Shown: in pieces, positions 52,157 through 60,696 of the stretch
How the letters are laid out: each line of letters starts with the position of its first letter
Position numbering within the stretch: position 1 is the first letter of the stretch
Source: Roseateles sp.
Lineage (GTDB): Bacteria > Pseudomonadota > Gammaproteobacteria > Burkholderiales > Burkholderiaceae_C
NCBI GenBank assembly: GCA_019234295.1
Contig: JAFALK010000017.1
Span: forward strand, 124,001-188,000
Direction of reading: 5' to 3'
DNA length: 64,000 bases
The notes under the pieces: model-generated
Databases searched by the model: none
Seen by the model: only the letters and a program-made list of their open reading frames with translations
Told to the model about the DNA's origin: nothing
Position numbers and translations under genes: made by a program

Positions 52157-52792
52157 TCAGCTCAGGCCCTTGGGCGGGCCGGACTGCAGCCAGGCCTCCA
52201 TCTGCTGCTGACGATCATTGCCCCAGAAGGGCTCTCCATCGACGATGAAATACGGGGCACCGAAAACACCGGCGGCCTGGGCGGCGTCATTGGCAGCCTT
52301 GAGCTTGGCCTTCCACTGCTGATCGCCCCAGGCCGCCTCGGCCGCCTCGGCGTCCAGGCCGGTGTCGGCGCACAGGCGCTTGAGCTGGTTCGGATCGCTG
52401 AGATTGACGTTGCGGGTGAAGTAGCCGCGCAATGCGGCGCGCGCAAAGGCTGCGGCGCGCAAGGGGTCTGTGCCCTCCAGCCACCAGAACACGCGCGCGG
52501 CATTGACCGTGCCGATCGGGAAGGGATCGGGCAGGCTGAACGGCACGCCGGCAAAAGCGGCTGAGCGAAACATGTCGCGTGTCGCATAGTCGCGCTTGAT
52601 CGGGTACTCCACCAGCGGCTTGAGGCCTGTGCTCTGAAAAAGAAAGCCCAGTAGCACCGCATGCCATTGCACGCGCCGACCGTGGCGAGCGGCGACAGCC
52701 TCGATCCACTCGGAGGCGATGTACGAGTAGGGCGAGGAGAAATCGAAATAGAACTGGATGGGCGCCTTGCCCGGGAGCTTGATGTCTTCCAT
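52157..52792 (-). CDS. 2-hydroxychromene-2-carboxylate isomerase / DsbA-family protein
   Basis: The 211-residue protein starts at the ATG at 52792 and has the DsbA-like kappa-GST fold: IQFYFDFSSPYSYIASEWI with the Ser that replaces the redox Cys, VLLGFLFQSTGLKP, and FGAPYFIVDGEPFWGNDRQQQME. Members isomerise 2-hydroxychromene-2-carboxylate in naphthalene degradation using glutathione. The actual substrate here is uncertain, since no naphthalene genes are nearby. It is divergent from fumC by 78 bp. Confidence 0.85.
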   Translation of the reverse strand: MEDIKLPGKAPIQFYFDFSSPYSYIASEWIEAVAARHGRRVQWHAVLLGFLFQSTGLKPLVEYPIKRDYATRDMFRSAAFAGVPFSLPDPFPIGTVNAARVFWWLEGTDPLRAAAFARAALRGYFTRNVNLSDPNQLKRLCADTGLDAEAAEAAWGDQQWKAKLKAANDAAQAAGVFGAPYFIVDGEPFWGNDRQQQMEAWLQSGPPKGLS

Positions 52793-52870
52793 GAACCGCA
52801 CAGTAACGCATGCCGAGGCCGCCGTGCAAAGGTGTTTGTGCGAGGATCGAACTCGACGCAAGGAGTGGCC

Positions 52871-54250
52871 ATGAGCGAGACCCGGATCGAGCGCGACAGC
52901 ATGGGCGAGGTGCAGCTGCCTCGTGAGGCGCTGTATGGGCCGCAGACACAGCGCGCGGTACAGAACTTCGCCGGCCTTGGTGGTCCCATGCCCGAGCGCT
53001 TCATCCGCGCCCTGCTGCTACAGAAGTGTGCGGCAGCGCAGGCCAATGTAGAGCTGAAGCTGCTCGACGCTGAGATCGGCACGGCCATCGTGGGCTCGAC
53101 GACACAGCTGCTGACAGATCCTGGCCTGATGGCGCACTTCCCCGTAGACGTCTACCAGACCGGATCGGGCACCAGCTCCAACATGAACGCCAACGAGGTG
53201 CTGGCCACTCTGGCCTCGCGGGCGCTGGGCAGGCCCGTCAGCGCCAACGACCACGTGAACGCCGGCCAGAGCAGCAACGACTCGATTCCTGCGGCCTTGC
53301 ACATCGCTGCCTCGCTGTCGGTGGCCCGCGAGCTTCTACCGGCGCTCGACGGCCTGGCGGGAGCGATCCGCGCCAAGTCTGCCGAAGTGGGACATCACGT
53401 GAAGACCGGCCGCACGCACCTGATGGACGCCATGCCGGTCACGCTGGCCCAGGTGCTCGGCGGCTGGGCCGCGCAAGTCGAGGCGCAGCGGGATCAACTG
53501 CGGAGCCTGCAGCCGCGCATCCAGGGCCTGGCCCAGGGCGGTACGGCCGTGGGAACGGGCATCAACGCGCATCCGCAGTTCGCACAAGCCTTCTGCCGGC
53601 AGCTCTCCGGTCTGACGGGCCTGACCTTCACGCCGGCGCCCGATTTCTTTGCCGCCATGAGCTCACAGGACGCTGCCGTGGCCCTGAGCGGAGCGCTGCG
53701 CGGCCTGGCCGTGAGCCTCATGAAGATTGCCAACGACCTGCGCTGGATGAACTCGGGCCCGCTGGCCGGCTTGGCCGAGATAGAGTTGCAGGCCTTGCAG
53801 CCCGGCTCGAGCATCATGCCGGGCAAGGTCAACCCCGTGATTCCCGAGGCCGTGGCCATGGCGGCAGCGCAGGTTATGGGCCACGACGCGGCGATCGCCA
53901 TCGCCGGGCAGAGCGGCAATTTCGAGCTCAACGTGATGCTGCCGCTGGTGGCCCATGACGTGCTCGACAGCCTGCAGTTGATGGCCGGCGCCAGCCGCGA
54001 ACTCGGCGAGCGCGCCATTGCGAGCTTCAGAGTCAACGAGTCCGGCCTGAAGCAGGCGCTCGCGCGCAACCCCATCCTCGTTACGGCGCTGAATCCGCGC
54101 GTGGGCTACCTCAAGGCCGCGGAGATCGCCAAGCGGGCCTACCGCGAAGGCCGGCCCATCATCGACGTGGCCGAGGAAGACAGCGGCATTCCGCGCGCCG
54201 AGCTCGAGCAGTTGCTCGACCCGGCACGGCTCACCGAAGGCGGCTTGTGA
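52871..54250 (+). CDS. fumC: Class II fumarate hydratase
   Basis: The 459-residue enzyme has the family marks: EVQLPREALYGPQTQRAVQNF at the start, YQTGSGTSSNMNANEV, GRTHLMDAMPVTL, and the signature PGSSIMPGKVNPVIPEA. It interconverts fumarate and malate in the TCA cycle without an iron-sulfur cluster. The ATG at 52871 follows AAGGAGTGGCC. The stop overlaps the DUF3565 gene as GTGA. Confidence 0.95.
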   Translation: MSETRIERDSMGEVQLPREALYGPQTQRAVQNFAGLGGPMPERFIRALLLQKCAAAQANVELKLLDAEIGTAIVGSTTQLLTDPGLMAHFPVDVYQTGSGTSSNMNANEVLATLASRALGRPVSANDHVNAGQSSNDSIPAALHIAASLSVARELLPALDGLAGAIRAKSAEVGHHVKTGRTHLMDAMPVTLAQVLGGWAAQVEAQRDQLRSLQPRIQGLAQGGTAVGTGINAHPQFAQAFCRQLSGLTGLTFTPAPDFFAAMSSQDAAVALSGALRGLAVSLMKIANDLRWMNSGPLAGLAEIELQALQPGSSIMPGKVNPVIPEAVAMAAAQVMGHDAAIAIAGQSGNFELNVMLPLVAHDVLDSLQLMAGASRELGERAIASFRVNESGLKQALARNPILVTALNPRVGYLKAAEIAKRAYREGRPIIDVAEEDSGIPRAELEQLLDPARLTEGGL

Positions 54251-54462
54251 AGCAGGCCATCGTCGGCTTCCATCAAGACGAGGAGCAGCACTGGGTGGCG
54301 CGCCTGGCCTGCGGCCACCAGCAACATGTGCGACACGATCCGCCCTGGCAGAACCGGCCATGGACGCAGACTGCACCGGGCCGCGCGGCTGCGATCGGCG
54401 AGACGCTCGACTGCCGCAAGTGCGAGCAGGGCGCCCAGCGCGACTGGGTCAAAGAATCGTAG
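54247..54462 (+). CDS. DUF3565 domain protein
   Basis: The 71-residue protein reads IVGFHQDEEQHWVARLACGHQQHVRH and PPWQNRPW, then IGETLDCRKCEQ, the DUF3565 pattern. Conserved Cys and His (CGHQQHVRH, CRKC) suggest a small metal-binding site. The function is unknown. It starts at a GTG within the fumC stop and converges with lepB, overlapping it by 14 bp. Confidence 0.85.
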   Translation: MKQAIVGFHQDEEQHWVARLACGHQQHVRHDPPWQNRPWTQTAPGRAAAIGETLDCRKCEQGAQRDWVKES

Positions 54463-55117
54463 AGACGAAGCGGCCGAAGCGCGGCTGCCAGCTGTCCAGG
54501 ATGTCGGCCGAGACGAGCACGCGGTGGGCGCGGCCGATCAGCTTCTCGCGCGGCACGAAGCCGATGTAACGCGAGTCCGCGCTGTTGTCGCGGTTGTCAC
54601 CGAGCATGAAGTACTGGCCGGCCGGCACGGTGACGGGGCCGAAGTCACGCCTGGCAGCGACGGTCGGCATGACCTGCACCTGGTGATCGTGCCCCTGCAG
54701 ATGCTCGGTGGCGCGCACGGCCGGAATGGAGGCACCGGAGACCAGTTGCTCGCGGATGTCCTGCGCTTCGCTGTAGGACACGGCCGCACCGTTGATCAGC
54801 AGCTTCTCGTCGCGCATCTCGACCACGTCGCCAGGCAGGCCAACGACGCGTTTGATCAGGCGGTCGCCGTTGCGTGGCGAGCTGAAGGTGACGACATCGC
54901 CGCGCCGCGGGTCGCCCAGATGCGCCAGCACCACCTCGGTCAGCGGCAGCTTGAGGTCGTAGGCCACGCGGTTGACGAGCACCACATCGCCTTCGAGCAA
55001 GGTGGGGCGCATCGAGCCGGAGGGGATCGGGTTCCAGTCGGCCAAGGCCGTGCGCATGAGGCCGAAGCAGACGAGGAAGGCGATAAAGCCGCGGTTGTCC
55101 CGAAAAAATCGCTTCAT
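54449..55117 (-). CDS. lepB: Signal peptidase I, short form
   Basis: The 222-residue protein has one N-terminal membrane helix (FIAFLVCFGLMRTALA), the nucleophile Ser35 in NPIPSGSMRPTL and the general-base Lys89 in GDRLIKRVVGLPGD. The GDNRDNSADSRYIGFVP box follows. It cleaves signal peptides at the inner membrane. Typical proteobacterial LepB has two membrane helices and is nearer 300 residues, so this looks like a shorter paralog. It overlaps the DUF2277 gene stop as ATGA. Confidence 0.88.
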   Translation of the reverse strand: MKRFFRDNRGFIAFLVCFGLMRTALADWNPIPSGSMRPTLLEGDVVLVNRVAYDLKLPLTEVVLAHLGDPRRGDVVTFSSPRNGDRLIKRVVGLPGDVVEMRDEKLLINGAAVSYSEAQDIREQLVSGASIPAVRATEHLQGHDHQVQVMPTVAARRDFGPVTVPAGQYFMLGDNRDNSADSRYIGFVPREKLIGRAHRVLVSADILDSWQPRFGRFVSTIL

Positions 55118-55383
55118 GGTCCAAAACGCCGGGCCGAACGTTCGCGCGCTTTCTGGGCCTGCACCTCGCGGTCGCGCGGCTCTGCGCTGGTGGTCATGGA
55201 CCGGATCAGCACGCGGGCCGCGGTGGCCACATCCTCGACCGCCTGGTTGAACGCGGCTTCATTGGCCTTGGAGGGCACGGCGAAGCCGCTCAGCTTGCGG
55301 ACGAATTGCAGGGAGGCGTCGCGGATCTCGAGTTCGGTGGCCGGCGGCTCGAAGTTGAACAGGGTCTTGATATTTCGGCACAT
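55114..55383 (-). CDS. DUF2277 domain protein
   Basis: The 89-residue protein begins MCRNIKTLFNFEPPATELEIRDA and has LQFVRKLSGF and FNQAVEDVATAARVLI, the DUF2277 pattern. It is helical and soluble with a basic C-terminus. The function is unknown. It is translationally coupled to lepB and lies 20 bp downstream of the diguanylate cyclase gene. Confidence 0.82.
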   Translation of the reverse strand: MCRNIKTLFNFEPPATELEIRDASLQFVRKLSGFAVPSKANEAAFNQAVEDVATAARVLIRSMTTSAEPRDREVQAQKARERSARRFGP

Positions 55384-55403
55384 CGCTTAGTTCCCGCTGA
55401 AGC

Positions 55404-56498
55404 TCAGGCACAGACGACCTGGTTACGGCCTTGTCGCTTGGCTTGATAAAGCGCATGGTCAGCCTGCGTGATCAGCTCGGTCGCCAGCTCGGCCACGCCC
55501 CGCTGGTCGGCATCGCCGGGCAGCATGGCCAGGCCGATGGAGATGGTGGCGGAAACACCGGCGGCCAGCGGCCTGGCGGCCACGGCCTCGCGGATGCGCT
55601 CTGCGATCTCGCGCACATGGCTGCGACTGGTCTGCGGCAGCAGGGCGATGAACTCCTCGCCGCCGAAGCGCGCGATGGTGTCGCCGGTGCGCAGGCAATG
55701 CTGGATGGTGCTGCCCACTGCGCGCAGCACCTCGTCGCCGAGCTGGTGACCGTAGGTGTCGTTGATGCGCTTGAAGCCATCGAGATCCAGGAACATGCAG
55801 GCCAGCGTGTGCTTGTGGCGGCGTGCATGGGCCACCTCGATTTGGCAGCGATGGTCGAAGTAACGCCGGTTGTGCACGCCGGTCAGCGCATCGGTCAGGC
55901 CGGCCATCTTGAGCCGCTCCTGGTTGAGTGCGTTATCCAGGCACACACCGACGATGCCGGCCAGGCGCTCAAGCAAGTCCGTGGCCGTGCCACTCTCGTA
56001 GCGTTTGGAGTCGGAGCTGCCAAAATTCAGGCTGCCGATCAGTTGCTCCTGGCGACGCAGCGGCAGCAGGGCCACCGTGGCGATGAAGCCGGCCCGCGGG
56101 CCGAACAGATGACCGTGCGCCTGCAGGTCGAAGCTACCCAACCAGGGCCGGCGCGACTCGCCGTGCAGGACTTCGAGCTCGGTGGCCTCGGGCGCGAGCG
56201 AGAGCGATTGCAGCAGACCGTCCTCGCGCATGACCTCGGCCAGCACGGTGGCGGCCTCGCCGTCGCGGTCCACCAGGGTGAGGCCCAGCGCCTCGAGCCC
56301 GAACTCCTGCTTGTAATCGCCCAGCAGCAGCTCGAGCAGCTCGATGAAGGAGCGCGCGCCGATGAGCCGATGCTCGAGCCGCTCGAAGCGGCGCATCTTC
56401 TCCTCGTTGGCACGCGCCTCGCGCAGCAACTGCTCGAGCTGCCGGCGCAAGGCGGTGTTCTCCTCGCGGAGCGCGTCGTTGTCGGCGTCGGAATCCAT
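55404..56498 (-). CDS. Soluble diguanylate cyclase with N-terminal coiled coil and GAF-like domain
   Basis: The 364-residue protein has an N-terminal coiled coil (ALREENTALRRQLEQLLREA), a DUF484/GAF-like domain (about residues 40-200; LIGSLNFGSSDSKRYE), and a GGDEF domain with ARFGGEEFIALLP and the RTGD I-site. LTDALTGVHNRRYFD opens the domain. There is no membrane helix, so it is cytoplasmic. It would make c-di-GMP in response to a small ligand or a bound protein. Confidence 0.88.
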   Translation of the reverse strand: MDSDADNDALREENTALRRQLEQLLREARANEEKMRRFERLEHRLIGARSFIELLELLLGDYKQEFGLEALGLTLVDRDGEAATVLAEVMREDGLLQSLSLAPEATELEVLHGESRRPWLGSFDLQAHGHLFGPRAGFIATVALLPLRRQEQLIGSLNFGSSDSKRYESGTATDLLERLAGIVGVCLDNALNQERLKMAGLTDALTGVHNRRYFDHRCQIEVAHARRHKHTLACMFLDLDGFKRINDTYGHQLGDEVLRAVGSTIQHCLRTGDTIARFGGEEFIALLPQTSRSHVREIAERIREAVAARPLAAGVSATISIGLAMLPGDADQRGVAELATELITQADHALYQAKRQGRNQVVCA

Positions 56499-56513
56499 GG
56501 GGTTCGGACGATA

Positions 56514-58298
56514 TCAGGCAAAGTTGGGCGGCCGCTCAGCCACCACACCAGCGGCGCGCTCCAGTGCCGCGCCCACCTGCGCCAGCCGGGCCTCGTCGAA
56601 GAGGCGGCCGATCAGGGTCACGCCATGCGGCACACGGCGCGGCGGATTGAACTTGGGCAGCGGGTTGGCGGGATCAGGCGCCCAGTCGCTGCGCGCTTCG
56701 CCCACCTCGACGAAGCCGGTGCGCAACGTCAGCGAGGGGTGGCCGGTGTGGTTGCTGATGGTCAGCATCTCGCCGCGCAGCGAGGGTACGAGCAGCACGT
56801 CGACCTCGTTCATGATCCGCGCCATCTCGCCGGCCACGCGGCGGCGCAGGCGGTCGGCCTGCACGAAGTCCACGGCCGAGAGAAAGCGCGATTGGCGGAA
56901 GATGTTGGGCCAGGCGTCGATGACCTGCATCTTCAGCTGGTCTACACCGCCCGAGAGCGTGAGTTCCTCGAAGGAGGCCCCGGCCTCGGCGAAGATCACT
57001 GTGTCCAGGGTACCGTAGGGCCAGTCGGGCAGGCTGACCGGCGTGGGTTGCAGGCCCAGGGCACGCAAGTGCTCGAGCGCGGTACGGTCCACCGGCGTGG
57101 CCGGATCCTCGTTCATCCATGCCGGGAAGTAGCCGAGCTTGAGTCCGCGCACCGAGGCGCCCGCATCGAAACTGACCGTGCTGGGCACGCTATAGGGATC
57201 GCCCGCATCTGGGCCGCTGATGGCCTGCAGCACGAGCATCGCGTCCTCGACGCTGCGCGTCATCGGGCCCAGCTTGTCTAGAGTCCAGGCGAGCGTCATC
57301 GCACCCGTGCGCGCCACGCGGCCGAAGGTCGGGCGCAATCCCGTCACGCCGCAGCGCATGCTAGGGCTGACGATGCTGCCGCCCGTCTCGCTGCCGATGG
57401 AAAAGCCCACCAATGCCGCGGCCGTGGCGGCGCCTGGCCCCGCGCTGGAGCCCGAAGCGCCTTCGTCGAGGCACCAGGGGTTCATGGTCTGACCGCCGAA
57501 CCACACGTCGTTCAGGGCCAGCGCGCCCAGACTGAGCTTGGCCAGCAGCACGGCACCCGCGGCCTTGAGCCGGGCAACGACGACGGCGTCGTGTTCGGGC
57601 ACGCGGTGGCGATAGGGCTCGGCACCCCAGGTCGTGGCGAGGCCGGCGGTGTCGAGCAGGTCTTTCACGCCGAAGGGAATGCCGTGCAGCGGCCCGCGGT
57701 AGTGGCCGCGCCGGATCTCCGCGTCGGCCGCGAGCGCCGCGGCCAGCGCGGCATCGGCATTCAGCGTGATGATGCTGCGCAGGCGGCCGTCCAGGCGTCC
57801 GATGCGATCTAGGTAGATCTTCGTCAGGCGCTCGCTCGTGAGCTGGCGGGCAGCGATCCAGCGCGAGAGCTGCGTGACCGGCGCGTGGGCGATGTCCGCA
57901 TCGCTCGCGGGCAGCGGGCGGTGGGCATCGGGCGAGCGCTTGAAGCGCTCCACACCCACGTTGGCGCGCGGTGCGAACTGCAGCGGCTGCCATAGCGTGG
58001 CCGGCGCCACCGAGTCCGGCAGGGCCACATGCTTGGGGCCGCTGCGGCGCTCCATCAGCGGCGCCATGGTGTTGCGCCAGGCGCTGGCGGCTTGGGCCAG
58101 TTCGGCCGGCTTCATGCTCACCTGCATGAGCTTGCCGGCCTCGGCGAAGGTTTGCGGCGTGACGTCGGGCCCGACGCCGGGGGCGGTGGCCCAGGTGGGC
58201 GGCGCACCGGCAGTGCCGGGCGGCGTGTCGGCGGCCCGGGCGCTGGCGGCGGCAGCCAGCAGCGGGGCCTGGACCAGGAAACGGCGGCGTGTGTTCAT
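56514..58298 (-). CDS. Exported amidase-signature family enzyme
   Basis: The 594-residue protein starts at the ATG at 58298 with a Tat-like signal, MNTRRRFLVQAPLLAAAASARA. The amidase signature has the Lys in GIPFGVKDLLDTAGLATTWG and the Ser pair in GASGSSAGPGAATAAAL and GSETGGSIVSPS. It hydrolyses a C-N amide bond, probably in the periplasm; the substrate is unknown. The N-terminal 150 residues before the signature are longer than in many amidases. It lies 26 bp from the acyl-CoA dehydrogenase. Confidence 0.85.
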   Translation of the reverse strand: MNTRRRFLVQAPLLAAAASARAADTPPGTAGAPPTWATAPGVGPDVTPQTFAEAGKLMQVSMKPAELAQAASAWRNTMAPLMERRSGPKHVALPDSVAPATLWQPLQFAPRANVGVERFKRSPDAHRPLPASDADIAHAPVTQLSRWIAARQLTSERLTKIYLDRIGRLDGRLRSIITLNADAALAAALAADAEIRRGHYRGPLHGIPFGVKDLLDTAGLATTWGAEPYRHRVPEHDAVVVARLKAAGAVLLAKLSLGALALNDVWFGGQTMNPWCLDEGASGSSAGPGAATAAALVGFSIGSETGGSIVSPSMRCGVTGLRPTFGRVARTGAMTLAWTLDKLGPMTRSVEDAMLVLQAISGPDAGDPYSVPSTVSFDAGASVRGLKLGYFPAWMNEDPATPVDRTALEHLRALGLQPTPVSLPDWPYGTLDTVIFAEAGASFEELTLSGGVDQLKMQVIDAWPNIFRQSRFLSAVDFVQADRLRRRVAGEMARIMNEVDVLLVPSLRGEMLTISNHTGHPSLTLRTGFVEVGEARSDWAPDPANPLPKFNPPRRVPHGVTLIGRLFDEARLAQVGAALERAAGVVAERPPNFA

Positions 58299-58324
58299 CG
58301 ATGCTCTCCCTGAGTGAGCAGCCC

Positions 58325-59455
58325 TCAGCCGAGAGCTCGCTGGATCAGGATTTTCTGGACCTCGGAGGTGCCTTCGTAGATCTGGCAAACCCGCGCATCG
58401 CGGTAGATGCGCTCGACCGGGAAGTCGCTCACATAGCCGTAGCCGCCATGGATCTGGATGGCGGCCGAGCAGACGGCCTCGGCCATCTCGCTGGCGAAGA
58501 GCTTGGCCATGGCCGCTTCCTTGAGGCAGGGCTGACCCGCGTCCTTCAAGCTGGCGGCGTGGTGGATCAGCTGGCGTGCGGCCTCGATCCGGGTGGCCAT
58601 CTCGGCCAGCTTGTGGCCGATGACCTGGTGCTCGAAGATGGCCTGGCCGAAAGCGACGCGCTCCTTGCTGTACTTCAGCGCCGCCTCGAAGGCCGCGCGT
58701 GCCATGCCTACCGACTGCGAAGCAATGCCGATACGGCCGCCCTCCAGGCCCGAGAGCGCGATCTTCAGACCCTGGCCCTCGTCGCCGATGCGGTAGCGGA
58801 CAGGGATGCGGCAGTTTTCGAACAGGATCTGCGCCGTGTCCGAGCTGTGCTGGCCCATCTTGTCCTCGATGCGCGCCACGACGTAGCCCGGTGTATTGGT
58901 CGGCACGATGAAGGCGCTGATGCCCTTCTTGCCCGCTGACTTGTCGGTCACTGCCATCACGATGGCCACGTCGCCATGCTTACCGCTGGTGATGAACTGT
59001 TTGACGCCGTTGAGCACGTAGTGGTCGCCATCGCGCACGGCGGTCGTCTTCAAGCCACCGGCTTCCGAGCCCACGTGCGGCTCGGTCAGGCAGAAGGCGC
59101 CAAGCATGTCTCCGCGCGCCAGCGGTTTGAGGAACTCCTGCTTCTGCGCCTCATTGGCGAAGGCCATCAGGATGGAGCAGACCGGGCAGTTGTTGACGCT
59201 GACCACGGTGGAGGTGCCGCCGTCACCGGCGGCAATCTCCTCGAGGATCAGCGAGAGCGACAGATAGTCCAGGCCCGCGCCGTCATACTCGGTCGGCACG
59301 GCCACGCCGTAGCAGCCCAGGGCCGCGAGACCCTTCAGCTGTTCGGCTGGGAAATGGTGGGACTTGTCCCACTCGGCCGCGTAAGGGGCGATCTCGCCCT
59401 GGACGAAGTCGCGGATGGCGTCCTGGATGGCGCGATGGTCTTCACTGAGGATCAT
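58325..59455 (-). CDS. Acyl-CoA dehydrogenase (short-chain type)
   Basis: The 376-residue flavoenzyme has the family motifs [20 protein letters not shown] and [22 protein letters not shown]. The catalytic base is probably the Glu in YEGTSEVQ, as in short-chain acyl-CoA dehydrogenases. It oxidises acyl-CoA to enoyl-CoA and passes electrons to ETF. It opens a minus-strand run followed by the amidase. Confidence 0.92.
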   Translation of the reverse strand: MILSEDHRAIQDAIRDFVQGEIAPYAAEWDKSHHFPAEQLKGLAALGCYGVAVPTEYDGAGLDYLSLSLILEEIAAGDGGTSTVVSVNNCPVCSILMAFANEAQKQEFLKPLARGDMLGAFCLTEPHVGSEAGGLKTTAVRDGDHYVLNGVKQFITSGKHGDVAIVMAVTDKSAGKKGISAFIVPTNTPGYVVARIEDKMGQHSSDTAQILFENCRIPVRYRIGDEGQGLKIALSGLEGGRIGIASQSVGMARAAFEAALKYSKERVAFGQAIFEHQVIGHKLAEMATRIEAARQLIHHAASLKDAGQPCLKEAAMAKLFASEMAEAVCSAAIQIHGGYGYVSDFPVERIYRDARVCQIYEGTSEVQKILIQRALG

Positions 59456-59536
59456 GGTGGGAAATCAAATGGGAGTTCAGGCGGGCCGCCATGAAGCAAG
59501 GTGGTCCGCGCGTTCAGGCGCGGATGACGATGGGCC

Positions 59537-60202
<666 letters not shown>

Positions 60203-60236
60203 GGGGACAACCTTTCTAGCCGGCGAGTTTAAGTGC

Positions 60237-60285
60237 TTGCCAAGCTGAAGCTTCTTCAACTACATTTGTAGTACTACATTTGTAG
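60237..60285 (+). promoter_or_regulatory. BlaI-type promoter with two perfect operator copies
   Basis: CTACATTTGTAG occurs twice (60260-60271 and 60274-60285), 14 bp apart start to start. Each has arms CTACA/TGTAG, matching the TACA-N2-TGTA core of BlaI/MecI operators. A -35-like TTGCCA (60237-60242) and a -10-like TACATT (60261-60266) are spaced by 18 bp, so operator 1 covers the -10 box and operator 2 the start region. The second copy ends 12 bp before the blaI ATG. Confidence 0.85.
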
Positions 60286-60297
60286 AAGAAAATTCTC

Positions 60298-60696
60298 ATG
60301 GACGACGACAGCCCCGACATCGCCCTCAGCGACCTGCAGCTGGCCTTGATGCGCACGCTCTGGGAACGCGGCGAAGCGAGCACGGCCGAGGTGGTAGATG
60401 TGTTGCGCGAAGCCGGCCGTCCGCTGGCTCACACGACCGTGGCGACCCTGCTCACGCGGCTGGAGAAGCGCGGCTTGCTCAGCAGCACCCGCGAGGGCCG
60501 GCAGATTCGCTACCAGGCCACGGTGCAGGAGCACCAGGTGCAGCGAGCCATGGTCACGGGGCTGCTCGCCAATCTCTTCGCCGGACAGCCGAGCAAGCTG
60601 CTTTCGCACCTGGTCAGCGAAGGCAGCATCGACGACGACGAGCTGGCGCAGATGCGCAAGCTTTTGAACGCACGCAAGGGAGGCAGGCATGCTTGA
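60298..60696 (+). CDS. BlaI/MecI-family transcriptional repressor
   Basis: The 132-residue protein has the BlaI winged helix: LSDLQLALMRTLWERGEAS, TTVATLLTRLEKRGLLSSTREGRQIRY. A C-terminal dimerisation helix follows (LLSHLVSEGSIDDDELAQMRKLL). BlaI represses its own operon through TACA/TGTA dyads until the M56 partner signals its removal. Its ATG lies 12 bp after the double operator, a direct autoregulatory layout. It overlaps the M56 gene by 8 bp. Confidence 0.9.
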   Translation: MDDDSPDIALSDLQLALMRTLWERGEASTAEVVDVLREAGRPLAHTTVATLLTRLEKRGLLSSTREGRQIRYQATVQEHQVQRAMVTGLLANLFAGQPSKLLSHLVSEGSIDDDELAQMRKLLNARKGGRHA

